Below the pieces are notes generated by a model. The model had not been told where the DNA came from, ran no database searches, and saw nothing but the letters and a program-made list of their open reading frames with translations. A stretch of 32,489 bases of DNA from Oceanobacter sp. (GTDB lineage Bacteria > Pseudomonadota > Gammaproteobacteria > Pseudomonadales > Oceanobacteraceae), in the NCBI GenBank assembly GCA_002733645.1, contig NVWL01000027.1:1-32489 (forward strand), in the 5' to 3' direction. A program made the translations under genes and the position numbers. Numbering within the stretch: the first letter of the stretch is position 1; every line of letters begins with the position of its first letter. This document shows positions 25,151 to 32,489 of the stretch, in pieces.

Positions 25151-28100
25151 ATGCTCGAGCTGCGTGGCGCACCTGCGCTATCTTCTTTCCGCCAGAACAA
25201 GATCCTCACTAAGTTGCAAGCTGCGTTACCGCAGGTCACGGCTGTGTACGCTGAGTTTATGCACTTTGCAGATCTTAATGAGGCCCTGAACGATCACGAA
25301 CACTTGGTACTGGAGCGTATTTTACGTTACGGCCCGAAAGTAGACGTTCAAGCCACCGACGGTGAACTCTTCTTGGTGATCCCGCGTTTCGGCACGATTT
25401 CGCCGTGGTCTTCCAAAGCGAGTGACATCGCTCATAACTGTGGGTTAACCAAGGTTGATCGCTTAGAGCGTGGTATTGCCTACTACGTAAAAGGGGCCAC
25501 CGCCGCTGATCGCGACGTGATAGCAGCCGTGTTGCATGATCGCATGACCGAAGCCGTGTTAGACAATACCGCCGCAGCGAGTGCATTGTTCTCGCATGCA
25601 GAGCCAGCCCCATTAAGCACCATTGATGTGCTTGCGGGTGGCCGTGATGCCTTGATCGAAGCCGATAAAAACTTAGGTTTAGCATTGGCGGACGACGAAG
25701 TCGATTACCTCGTTGATAACTACAAAATTATGGGCCGCAACCCAACAGACGTTGAGTTGATGATGTTTGCGCAAGCGAACTCAGAGCACTGCCGCCATAA
25801 GATTTTTAATGCCAGCTGGACCATAGATGGTGAAGACAAAGACAAATCTTTGTTTGCCATGATCAAAAATACCTACGAGTGCTACAACGACAACATCCTG
25901 TCGGCGTATAAAGACAACGCCTCTGTGATTCGTGGATTTAAGGCTGGTCGCTTCTTCCCGAATCCTGATTCGCGTGCGTATGCGTACCACGAAGAAGAAA
26001 TGCACATTCTCATGAAGGTGGAAACCCACAACCACCCAACCGCCATTGCGCCGCATTCAGGTGCAGCAACGGGTTCTGGTGGTGAGATTCGTGACGAAGG
26101 CGCAACTGGCCGCGGCTCTAAGCCCAAAGCCGGTTTAACCGGTTTTACCGTATCCGATTTAAAAATTCCAAGCTTTACTCAGCCTTGGGAAAGCCAATAC
26201 GGCAAGCCAGATCGTATTGTGTCAGCGTTGGATATTATGCTCGAAGGTCCGATTGGCGGCGCAGCATTTAACAACGAGTTTGGTCGTCCTAATATCTGTG
26301 GTTACTTCCGTACCTTCGAACAGCAATACGATGGCGAAGTGCGCGGTTACCACAAGCCCATCATGATTGCCGGTGGATACGGCAACATTCGTGACGAGCA
26401 CGTACAAAAGGGTGATATCCCCGTGGGCGCACGCCTGATCGCACTCGGTGGCCCAGCCATGCAAATTGGTTTGGGTGGTGGTGCAGCGTCTTCTATGGCG
26501 TCTGGCCAATCCAATGCCGATTTAGATTTTGCTTCTGTACAGCGTGAAAACCCAGAAATGGAACGCCGTTGCCAAGAAGTAATCGACCGCTGCTGGCAGT
26601 TGGGTGATAAAAACCCAATCGCCTTTATTCACGACGTGGGCGCAGGTGGTTTGTCTAACGCCTTCCCTGAATTAGTGTCTGACGGTGGCCGTGGCGCAAA
26701 CTTCGAACTGCGTAACGTACCGAACGACGAGCCGGGCATGAGCCCGCTGGCGATCTGGTGTAACGAATCTCAAGAACGTTATGTAATGGCCGTTGCTGAA
26801 GCCGATATGGACGCATTTGATGCGATCTGTGCACGCGAACGCTGCCCATACGCCGTCGTTGGTACGGCCATTGAAGAAGAACACCTCACTGTTACCGACA
26901 GCCACTTCGACAACAAACCCGTCGATATGCCACTTGAAGTATTACTGGGCAAAGCACCCCGTATGCACCGTGAAGCGTCTAGCCGCAAAGCCGCAGACGA
27001 AACATTTGCATCGTCAGGTATTGACCTCGCTGACGCCGCTCAGCGTGTATTGACCTTACCGACCGTAGCAAGCAAATCCTTCCTGATTACCATTGGTGAC
27101 CGCTCCATTACCGGTACCGTGGCACGTGATCAGTTTGTTGGCCCTTGGCAAGTGCCGGTCGCTGATGTTGCTGTGACGACCTCGTCTTACGATACCTTCT
27201 CTGGTGAAGCCATGGCGATGGGCGAACGTACCCCGGTTGCTTTGATTAATGCACCAGCGTCTGGCCGTTTGGCAGTAGCAGAAGCCATCACCAACATCGC
27301 CGCTGCACCAATTAACAAGCTGGCTGACATTAAATTGTCGGCCAACTGGATGTGTGCCGCTGGCCACGACGGTGAAGACGAAAAGCTTTACGAAACCGTT
27401 AAAGCGGTAGGTATGGAGCTGTGTCCTGAATTGCAGGTCACTATTCCTGTGGGCAAAGATTCCATGTCGATGAAAACCCGCTGGACTGAAGTTAAAGAAA
27501 ATGGCAGTAATGAAGACAAGGCCGTTACCTCGCCAATGTCGCTCGTGATTACCGCATTCTCACCAGTGAACGACGCACGTAAAGTGTTAACGCCGCAATT
27601 GCAGCGTGATGCGGGCGCAACCGATTTGATCTTGGTTGATCTTGGCCGTGGTCAAAACCGCTTAGGTGCCTCTTGTTTGGCGCAAGTATTTAACCAAGTG
27701 GGTGATGTGGCTCCAGACTTAGACGACGCAGAAGACTTAAAAGCCTTCTTCGCGGTGATTCAAGGCCTCAATAACGACCGTAAATTACTCGCCTACCATG
27801 ACCGTTCCGACGGTGGCTTGTTCGCCACTCTGACGGAAATGGCCTTTGCAGGGCATTGCGGCCTCGACATTAAACTCGACCTATTAGCTGAAGCCCAAGA
27901 CGACCTAGCGGCAGCATTATTTGCCGAAGAGCTGGGTGCTGTGATGCAAGTTCAGCGTGATGATGTTGAAGAAGTATTGGCCCAGTTTGAAGCCGCAGGC
28001 CTTGGTGACTGCACGCAAGTGATTGGCACCGTGAATGACGACGACCAAATTACCTTCAGCTTCCAAGACGAAGAATTCCTCAGCGAAAGCCGTGTTACAT

Positions 28101-29056
28101 GGCAGCGTCTATGGTCACAAACCAGCTACGAAATTCAGGCACTGCGTGACAATGCTGATTGCGCGAAGCAAGAATTCGACGCACTGCTCGATGCAGAAAA
28201 CCCAGGTATTCATGCTGAATTAACCTTCGATATTAACGAAGACATCTGTGCTGAACTTCCAACGGATAACAAACCGAACATCGCCATCTTGCGTGAGCAA
28301 GGGGTGAATGGTCAGATTGAAATGGCCGCCGCCTTTGATCGCGCTGGCTTCAACACCGTTGACGTACACATGAGCGACGTATTGTCGGGCGCTGTGACCT
28401 TTGAAAGCTTCCGTGGCCTAGTCGCGTGTGGTGGTTTCTCCTACGGTGACGTACTCGGTGCCGGTGAAGGTTGGGCAAAATCCATCTTGTTCAACGACCA
28501 AGCACGTGGCCAGTTTAAAGCCTTCTTCGAACGCGAAGATACCTTTGCGCTGGGCGTGTGTAACGGTTGTCAGATGCTATCCAACCTACATGAACTGATT
28601 CCGGGTGCTGAGCACTGGCCACACTTTGTACGCAACATGAGCGAACAGTTTGAAGCCCGTGTCTCAATGGTTGAGATTCAAGAATCCGACTCCGTATTCC
28701 TTGCGGGCATGGCAGGCTCACGTATGCCAATCGCCGTGGCGCATGGTGAAGGCCGTGCTGAATTTGGTGCCGATAGCGACATTGATGAACTAGCAGGCCA
28801 GATAGCGCTACGTTATGTTGATAACTACGGCCAAGTGACCGAGCAATACCCACTGAACCCGAACGGTTCACCACAGGGTATCACCGGTTTAACCGCCAAC
28901 GACGGTCGTGTCACCATCATGATGCCGCACCCAGAACGAGTATTCCGTGCCATTCAAAACTCCTACATCCCTAACAGCCAAGACGGGGAATGGAGCGAAG
29001 ACGGTGCGTGGATGCGCATGTTCCGCAATGCGCGCGCGTGGTGTGAAGAGAATTAA
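25151..29056 (+). CDS. purL: phosphoribosylformylglycinamidine synthase (single-chain FGAM synthase)
   Basis: This 1301-residue enzyme is the large, fused PurL found in gammaproteobacteria; it converts FGAR and glutamine to FGAM in purine synthesis. The order is the typical N-terminal domain ([14 protein letters not shown]), a linker, an FGAM synthase core with [16 protein letters not shown] and [33 protein letters not shown], a second AIRS-like half, and a C-terminal class I glutamine amidotransferase domain from about residue 1040. The nucleophile Cys1137 lies in GVCNGCQML and the catalytic His is in MPHPERVF. Nothing is missing. A TTTGGAG site precedes the start. It is a monocistronic unit with its own terminator. 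Confidence 0.97.
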   Translation: MLELRGAPALSSFRQNKILTKLQAALPQVTAVYAEFMHFADLNEALNDHEHLVLERILRYGPKVDVQATDGELFLVIPRFGTISPWSSKASDIAHNCGLTKVDRLERGIAYYVKGATAADRDVIAAVLHDRMTEAVLDNTAAASALFSHAEPAPLSTIDVLAGGRDALIEADKNLGLALADDEVDYLVDNYKIMGRNPTDVELMMFAQANSEHCRHKIFNASWTIDGEDKDKSLFAMIKNTYECYNDNILSAYKDNASVIRGFKAGRFFPNPDSRAYAYHEEEMHILMKVETHNHPTAIAPHSGAATGSGGEIRDEGATGRGSKPKAGLTGFTVSDLKIPSFTQPWESQYGKPDRIVSALDIMLEGPIGGAAFNNEFGRPNICGYFRTFEQQYDGEVRGYHKPIMIAGGYGNIRDEHVQKGDIPVGARLIALGGPAMQIGLGGGAASSMASGQSNADLDFASVQRENPEMERRCQEVIDRCWQLGDKNPIAFIHDVGAGGLSNAFPELVSDGGRGANFELRNVPNDEPGMSPLAIWCNESQERYVMAVAEADMDAFDAICARERCPYAVVGTAIEEEHLTVTDSHFDNKPVDMPLEVLLGKAPRMHREASSRKAADETFASSGIDLADAAQRVLTLPTVASKSFLITIGDRSITGTVARDQFVGPWQVPVADVAVTTSSYDTFSGEAMAMGERTPVALINAPASGRLAVAEAITNIAAAPINKLADIKLSANWMCAAGHDGEDEKLYETVKAVGMELCPELQVTIPVGKDSMSMKTRWTEVKENGSNEDKAVTSPMSLVITAFSPVNDARKVLTPQLQRDAGATDLILVDLGRGQNRLGASCLAQVFNQVGDVAPDLDDAEDLKAFFAVIQGLNNDRKLLAYHDRSDGGLFATLTEMAFAGHCGLDIKLDLLAEAQDDLAAALFAEELGAVMQVQRDDVEEVLAQFEAAGLGDCTQVIGTVNDDDQITFSFQDEEFLSESRVTWQRLWSQTSYEIQALRDNADCAKQEFDALLDAENPGIHAELTFDINEDICAELPTDNKPNIAILREQGVNGQIEMAAAFDRAGFNTVDVHMSDVLSGAVTFESFRGLVACGGFSYGDVLGAGEGWAKSILFNDQARGQFKAFFEREDTFALGVCNGCQMLSNLHELIPGAEHWPHFVRNMSEQFEARVSMVEIQESDSVFLAGMAGSRMPIAVAHGEGRAEFGADSDIDELAGQIALRYVDNYGQVTEQYPLNPNGSPQGITGLTANDGRVTIMMPHPERVFRAIQNSYIPNSQDGEWSEDGAWMRMFRNARAWCEEN

Positions 29057-29111
29057 AATTATTTGATTCACATTGCAGGAGGGGTTCAGGCAGCTTGCTG
29101 CCTAACCGCGA

Positions 29112-29137
29112 AAAAAGGCCGCAACTGCGGCCTTTTT
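29112..29137 (+). terminator. intrinsic (bidirectional-looking) terminator after purL
   Basis: GGCCGC (29117-29122) pairs with GCGGCC (29127-29132) across a four-base AACT loop, flanked by a run of A before and a run of T after, extending the stem. It would work in both directions. Confidence 0.9.
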
Positions 29138-29155
29138 GTTGTCTATAAGCTTTTG

Positions 29156-29173
29156 TGATGTAATATTACATCA
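29156..29173. promoter_or_regulatory. perfect 18-bp palindrome, probable operator of the toxin-antitoxin pair
   Basis: TGATGTAATATTACATCA is its own reverse complement over all 18 bases. It lies about 37 bases before the antitoxin start, beyond the purL terminator, where a ribbon-helix-helix antitoxin would bind to repress its own promoter. Confidence 0.75.
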
Positions 29174-29209
29174 TTATGCTATTAATATGCATCAACTCTG
29201 GAGGCGCCT

Positions 29210-29464
29210 ATGGCAACGCGAGCAAGCCTATCAATTTCTGAACCCAATGAACGTTGGGTTCAATCTCAGATTGATAGCAAAGAGTTTTCGAGCCGCAGCG
29301 AGGTTATCAACGACCTAATACGCAAAGCGCGCGAAATAGAAGATATCCGTAAACGGCTTATCGCCTCTGAGCTATCAGTGGCAGAAAAGGGCTGGGTAAA
29401 TACATCGCAGGAAGTGATGCTAAATGGGTTCAGGGAAAGGGCGATAGCGGATGGCAAACTATAA
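29210..29464 (+). CDS. ParD-like antitoxin (ribbon-helix-helix)
   Basis: This 84-residue protein has a short N-terminal strand (TRASLSISEPNERWVQSQI) and two helices that form a CopG/ParD-type DNA-binding fold, then an extended C-terminus that would wrap the toxin. SKEFSSRSEVINDLIRKARE is typical of ParD-family antitoxins. GGAGG lies before the start. It overlaps the toxin gene by 14 bases and sits behind a perfect palindrome, the usual arrangement of an autoregulated type II module. Confidence 0.88.
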   Translation: MATRASLSISEPNERWVQSQIDSKEFSSRSEVINDLIRKAREIEDIRKRLIASELSVAEKGWVNTSQEVMLNGFRERAIADGKL

Positions 29465-29726
29465 AGTCTCACCAGAAGCTGAGAATGATCTGTATCTTAT
29501 TTGGTTGTATGGATTAGAGCATTGGGGTTTAAACGCAGCCGATTCATATATCAGTGATTTATTTGTTCGTTTTCAGCGCATTGCTGATAATCCAAGGCAA
29601 TTTCCAGATGTCGAAGACATTCGAACAGGCTATCGTAGGTGTGCATTAGGGAAAGAGAGCATCTACTTTCAAGACGCTCATGATGCCGTTGAAATTATGG
29701 CGGTGATCGGCAAGCAGAATTATTAA
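29451..29726 (+). CDS. ParE/RelE-family toxin
   Basis: This is a 91-residue toxin of the RelE/ParE superfamily. YKVSPEAENDLYLIWLYGLEHWGLNAADSYI at the N-terminus, DNPRQFPDVEDIRTGYRRCALGKESIYFQ in the middle and EIMAVIGKQNY at the end match ParE-type toxins. ParE proteins poison DNA gyrase; RelE relatives cut mRNA at the ribosome. The missing catalytic basic/tyrosine set of RelE favours the ParE reading, but that is not decisive. It is translated from inside the antitoxin gene, giving coupled expression. Confidence 0.88.
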   Translation: MANYKVSPEAENDLYLIWLYGLEHWGLNAADSYISDLFVRFQRIADNPRQFPDVEDIRTGYRRCALGKESIYFQDAHDAVEIMAVIGKQNY

Positions 29727-29750
29727 CCTACACCGAAGATGAGTCGAATT

Positions 29751-29882
29751 ATGAGTAAGCAATTGATTGATAAAAATGGCGAAGTTCGTGAACTAAGCAC
29801 AGACGATTTAAAGAAATTTCGTCCAGCAGTGGATGTCCTACCAAAGGCATCGCATAAAGCCTTACGTGTGCGTGGTAAGTAG
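29751..29882 (+). CDS. truncated BrnA-like antitoxin fragment
   Basis: This 43-codon ORF, too short for standard ORF tracks, reads MSKQLIDKNGEVRELSTDDL and continues KKFRPAVDVLPKASHKALRVRGK. It resembles the N-terminal segment of BrnA-family antitoxins (GEVRELTxEDxxxFRPAxEVLP), in which a DNA-binding region normally follows. Here a stop cuts it off after about 43 residues. It lies 24 bases after the ParE-like toxin and may be a remnant of a second TA module. No toxin partner is adjacent. Confidence 0.5.
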   Translation: MSKQLIDKNGEVRELSTDDLKKFRPAVDVLPKASHKALRVRGK

Positions 29883-29930
29883 AAAGAACCACCAAAACTC
29901 AGATCAGTATTCGTTTATTTCCCGAAGTTG

Positions 29931-30001
29931 AGAATAAATAGGACAGTCTGAAGAATAGAAGAATAAATAGGACGAAGAATAAATAGGACAGTCTGATTAA
30001 G
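29931..30001 (+). repeat. three AATAAATAGGAC repeats, left cluster
   Basis: AATAAATAGGAC occurs at about 29933-29944, 29962-29973 and 29978-29989. The first and third are followed by AGTCTGA, and the third continues as AGTCTGATTAAG to 30001. The last ~42 bases closely repeat the cluster at 31956-31996 on the far side of the Rhs module. Confidence 0.85.
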
Positions 30002-30070
30002 AACTAGAATCCCGGCTGGAATCAGATATTTCTTAAGCGTACTCCAGAAGGAGGCAGCGTCTGGAACCAG

Positions 30071-31474
30071 TTGCAGGCAGTTGATAGTCAAGGAGCCAAG
30101 ACAGCGGGTATTCGAAATGAAGTCCGTCAGTTGTTGCATTTTGATGCAGAGTCGAAAGGCTACACCCTCTATCAAGATCGCAGCGGTAGCCTTACGAGCC
30201 TGCGAGGAAATCAAGCGTACTGGATTAAGTTAACCAGCAACCCAGATATACAATACCCTTTCGCTTGGGTTGTACGCGCCGATGCAAGTTATGCAGATGA
30301 AGACAACCTTGAACGTTTTGCCAAGCGTCTCAGCGCGGGTTGGAATCATACTCGGTTGCCGATGGACCAAACCCTTAACAATAAGAACGACATAGATAGG
30401 TTTGTTGCAGCCACGGCTATTGAGCGTATTTGGTGGTACCAACAGGCAGAAGACCGCTGGTATTCTTGGATAAAAGGGCAGGATCAAAACACACTTACAC
30501 AGCTTTCACCCGACGCAATCTATTGGGTATACAGCACGCGTGAGCAAGTTATTGCCCGGGCAAGTGGCATCAACAGTGAACGTTTCTTCCTTCACAATAA
30601 CCACCTCGGTAGCGTTGCCTTTGAAACCAATGTTGATGGCGGTATAACAGAATCTAGTAACTACCAGCCTTATGGCTCTGCGAAAGCGAATAGCCAGCAA
30701 TCTTACGAGAAAGTAGGCACCTACAGTTTCTCTGGCAAAGAGCAGGATGGCTCAGGTCTTTATTATTTTGAAGCACGCTACTACGACCCGGTAACGACTC
30801 GATTTATTTCTCCTGATCCATTGTTTGCGGTGGAAATGGAAAAGTGCATCGAGAGTATTATTGAGTGTAATCTGTATCAGTACACTGGGAATAATCCGGT
30901 TGTTTTTGTGGATTTGAGTGGTAGGGTAAGGGAATATCAGCAGAAGGTGGGTAATACTATCTTTAACCTGAAAGCATCGCAGATGGATGAAATCGCAGCG
31001 GTTCCCACTCAAGAAGCGGAAGCGAAAGCATTTTATATGCACATGGAATTAGCTTTAGATATAACACCTGATGGTGAAACAGTTTACTTGTCAACATATG
31101 GCAATCACAATAAAGAATATTTTGATGCTGTCAAAGCAAAATTTGGCGATGATTTTAGTACTATGGGTGCTGCTGTAAAGGTTATCCCTTTTCCAGCAAC
31201 TAGGGTAGGGGGCACTATTATGGAAGGTGCTGGCTTAACTATTAAAGGTCTATACTCAGATAATATAACAAATGTGATGATAGAGGAGGCTGCAGGCAAG
31301 TTAGGTAGCAAGGTAGGTCTTAAAGCACTACAAGATAAAGTTGAGGCGCCAACTATAACGCAAAAAAATGCTACTGAGTTATTGGGTGGGGAAATATTTG
31401 AGAATACTATGAAAAACTTTACGCAGATGCCACGAGAAATAACACCGGCCAATCAATTTGATCCACAAGAATGA
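30071..31474 (+). CDS. 5'-truncated Rhs core protein with an unrecognised C-terminal tip (candidate toxin)
   Basis: From the TTG at 30071 this is 467 residues, but the frame is open from 30008, directly after a TAG at the repeat junction, so the N-terminus appears to have been lost. Residues 1-160 hold two diverged copies of a domain running from GWN to YWI/YWV. Residues about 172-284 are the Rhs-associated core (NNHLGSVAFETN, ARYYDPVTTRFISPDPL, NLYQYTGNNPVVFVDLSG); the usual DPxG cleavage motif is altered to DLSG. The final ~183 residues match no toxin family I know, are glycine/alanine-rich in the middle (GAAVKVIPFPATRVGGTIMEGAGLTIKG) and are the likely variable tip. The stop overlaps the next start (ATGA). 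No good start signal precedes it, so it may be a silent cassette. Confidence 0.75.
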   Translation: MQAVDSQGAKTAGIRNEVRQLLHFDAESKGYTLYQDRSGSLTSLRGNQAYWIKLTSNPDIQYPFAWVVRADASYADEDNLERFAKRLSAGWNHTRLPMDQTLNNKNDIDRFVAATAIERIWWYQQAEDRWYSWIKGQDQNTLTQLSPDAIYWVYSTREQVIARASGINSERFFLHNNHLGSVAFETNVDGGITESSNYQPYGSAKANSQQSYEKVGTYSFSGKEQDGSGLYYFEARYYDPVTTRFISPDPLFAVEMEKCIESIIECNLYQYTGNNPVVFVDLSGRVREYQQKVGNTIFNLKASQMDEIAAVPTQEAEAKAFYMHMELALDITPDGETVYLSTYGNHNKEYFDAVKAKFGDDFSTMGAAVKVIPFPATRVGGTIMEGAGLTIKGLYSDNITNVMIEEAAGKLGSKVGLKALQDKVEAPTITQKNATELLGGEIFENTMKNFTQMPREITPANQFDPQE

Positions 31475-31830
31475 GTGTTTTATTGAATTTAATTTATATC
31501 CTGTCGTCAAAGAGAATTGCAGGTTTTGTTAAGTTGTATTCGAAAAGTTATAGGTACCGAACTCTTTTCGTAATAATTAATTTTTCAATTTTATTATCTA
31601 TCTCTGGTTTCGGGATTAAGGAAACACTATCATCCTTGTTTTTATCTATATGTATTGAAATTTTTTTTGTTGATACTTATGTCGATCGAAATAGGGGGGG
31701 GGTAGCCCTAGTAGTTTGTGATTTACTCGAAAAAGATCACGATTCTAGTTTCTCAAGAGCGATTTATTTTATTGATTTTTTTGTTTTCTGTCTTTTTATA
31801 TATGTGGGTTATTTATATTATTATTCCTGA
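31471..31830 (+). CDS. small AT-rich membrane protein, candidate immunity protein
   Basis: This 119-residue protein has three predicted membrane helices (about 31-48, 52-68 and 97-117) separated by a charged loop (DTYVDRNRGG, EKDHDSS). It matches no family I recognise. It starts inside the stop of the Rhs tip (ATGA overlap at 31471-31474), the normal position of the cognate immunity gene. Its base composition is markedly more AT-rich than the rest of the window, suggesting a different origin. A run of nine G at 31694-31702, encoding R75-G-G, lies in the loop before the third helix; loss or gain of one G would give an early stop. The immunity role is inferred from position only. Confidence 0.6.
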   Translation: MSVLLNLIYILSSKRIAGFVKLYSKSYRYRTLFVIINFSILLSISGFGIKETLSSLFLSICIEIFFVDTYVDRNRGGVALVVCDLLEKDHDSSFSRAIYFIDFFVFCLFIYVGYLYYYS

Positions 31831-31924
31831 AAACTAATAGGACACCCATGTTAGTACTTTATCCTGATTGCTCATAAATTAACCCATGTTAGACTCAGAG
31901 CATCTTCGTTGAAGGATCAACACT

Positions 31925-31966
31925 ATGCCAAAACCAAGAAAACAGCAGATCGCTCGAAATAAATAG
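31925..31966 (+). pseudogene. truncated REP-associated transposase start
   Basis: A copy of the transposase start codon and first ten codons (MPKPRKQQIA) is followed by RNK and TAG where the sequence enters the AATAAATAGGAC repeat. Two base differences from the intact copy fall in lysine codons and are silent. Confidence 0.75.
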
Positions 31967-31996
31967 GACCGAAATAAATAGGACAGTCTGATTAAG
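31956..31996 (+). repeat. AATAAATAGGAC repeats, right cluster
   Basis: Two copies, at about 31958-31969 and 31973-31984, the second continuing AGTCTGATTAAG. The spacing and sequence mirror the left cluster at 29960-30001, so the Rhs module lies between near-identical direct repeats of about 40 bp. Confidence 0.85.
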
Positions 31997-32036
31997 AAAA
32001 ACACTGTTGATTTTTGCTAGAGTTTTTCATGGAGTG

Positions 32037-32160
32037 AACTAATAGGACACCCACGTTAGTACTTTATCCTGATTGCTCATAAATTGACCCATGTTAGACT
32101 CAGAGCATCTTCGTTGAAGGATCAACACTATGCCAAAGCCAAGAAAGCAGCAGATCGCTC
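32037..32160 (+). repeat. second copy of the 124-bp transposase 5' segment
   Basis: This is the intact-gene copy of the repeat at 31832-31955, offset by 205 bp. It starts AACTAATAGGACACCC and includes the putative promoter region and first ten codons of the transposase. Internal direct repeats ACCCA(T/C)GTTAG, about 38 bases apart, occur in both copies. Confidence 0.9.
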
Positions 32161-32489
32161 TGGATGCTACGCCTTACTATCACTGTGTATCTCGCTGTGT
32201 CCGCAGGGCGTTTCTTTGCGGTACGGATTCATATTCGGGTCGAAGCTATGAACACCGCCGCGGGTGGTTAGAAGAGAAGTTGCTGGCTCTGCCTCAGACT
32301 TTCGCAATCAATGTAGCGGCGTACGCCATCATGAGTAATCACTATCACGTGGTGCTTCATATCGACAAACAGCAGGCAGATCAGTGGTCTGATCTTGAGG
32401 TGGTTGAGCGCTGGCACTCGGTTTTCAAAGGTAATCTGTCCTCGCAGAAATTTATCAGGGATGAAGTTCTGGATGTGGCGCAACGAGCG
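32130..32489 (+). CDS. REP-associated tyrosine transposase (Y1/HUH family), partial
   Basis: The frame runs off the right end, so 120 residues are seen. MPKPRKQQIALDATPYYHCV and VSRCVRRAFLCG at the N-terminus, then NVAAYAIMSNHYHVVLHID with the HxH motif of HUH nucleases, identify a Y1_Tnp/RAYT protein. The catalytic tyrosine, which normally lies further downstream, is beyond the window. These single-strand transposases are usually domesticated or short-range mobile. The first ten codons and the leader are duplicated 205 bp upstream, and ATAGGAC repeats flank the neighbouring Rhs region. Confidence 0.88.
   Translation, partial: MPKPRKQQIALDATPYYHCVSRCVRRAFLCGTDSYSGRSYEHRRGWLEEKLLALPQTFAINVAAYAIMSNHYHVVLHIDKQQADQWSDLEVVERWHSVFKGNLSSQKFIRDEVLDVAQRA

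Larger units (their letters stand above)
31832..31996 (+). mobile_element. 165-bp internally deleted copy of the REP-transposase element
   Basis: The first 124 bases (31832-31955) repeat the bases before and inside the transposase gene at 32037-32160 with four differences (97% identity). The remaining 41 bases (31956-31996) are the AATAAATAGGAC/AGTCTGATTAAG cluster also present at 29960-30001. The simplest reading is a left end joined to a right end with the middle deleted, a non-autonomous derivative. Confidence 0.6.

Noticed and set aside
25275-25685. 136-codon minus-strand ORF inside purL
   Set aside because: Antisense shadow of a fully conserved enzyme; composition is Arg/His/Leu-rich without family likeness. 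The same applies to the other antisense ORFs in purL, such as 28515-28874.
29931-30001. CRISPR-like array from the repeated AATAAATAGGAC units
   Set aside because: Units are short, unevenly spaced and share flanking sequence rather than having unique spacers; no cas gene is present.

Overview
The window looks like chromosomal DNA of a marine-type gammaproteobacterium, perhaps Oceanospirillales. This is inferred from moderate GC, the family mix (nitrate ABC transporter, type III glutamine synthetase, TonB/PepSY iron uptake, Kef antiporter, MltF, PurL) and gene order; no rRNA or other taxonomic marker is present. Most of it is ordinary core sequence. The last ~3.3 kb is an accessory island.

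Region 1 (1-6800): a VOC-fold protein, then a minus-strand nitrate/nitrite uptake operon: periplasmic binding protein, permease, ATPase, outer-membrane porin-like protein and a NirB/NasB-like FAD oxidoreductase. Its control region is unusually readable: four NtrC-like half sites or dyads, a sigma-54-like promoter, and a ~120-nt leader with two ANTAR-type hexaloop hairpins, the second mutually exclusive with an intrinsic terminator. This points to dual control by nitrogen status (NtrC/sigma-54) and nitrate (NasT/NasR-type antitermination). Two strong hairpins inside the operon follow the binding-protein and porin genes.

Region 2 (6800-12300): a RIO-family kinase, a methyl-accepting chemotaxis protein (minus) and a YgiQ-family radical SAM protein closed by a terminator. 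Region 3 (12365-17010): a minus-strand iron-uptake operon under overlapping Fur boxes: TonB-dependent siderophore receptor, DUF3649, PepSY-TM protein, DUF3325. Region 4 (17089-19904): type III glutamine synthetase, whose last nine codons are tandemly duplicated downstream of the stop, preceded by a ~398-bp MITE-like element.

Region 5 (20092-24859): a compact co-directional run, SUI1/YciH, KefF/KefG-like quinone reductase, Kef-type K+/H+ antiporter and TadA, with convergent MltF. Region 6 (25151-29137): PurL and its terminator.

Region 7 (29156-32489): a ParDE-type toxin-antitoxin pair behind a perfect 18-bp palindrome; a truncated BrnA-like ORF; a 5'-truncated Rhs core fragment ending in a ~183-residue unrecognised C-terminal tip, translationally coupled to a small AT-rich membrane protein (candidate immunity protein) that carries a G9 tract; repeated AATAAATAGGAC motifs on both sides of the Rhs module; and a REP-associated (Y1/HUH) transposase running off the right end, whose first 124 bp also occur upstream as a truncated copy. 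The best candidate for an undescribed system is the Rhs tip plus coupled membrane protein, apparently carried between mobile-element repeats.
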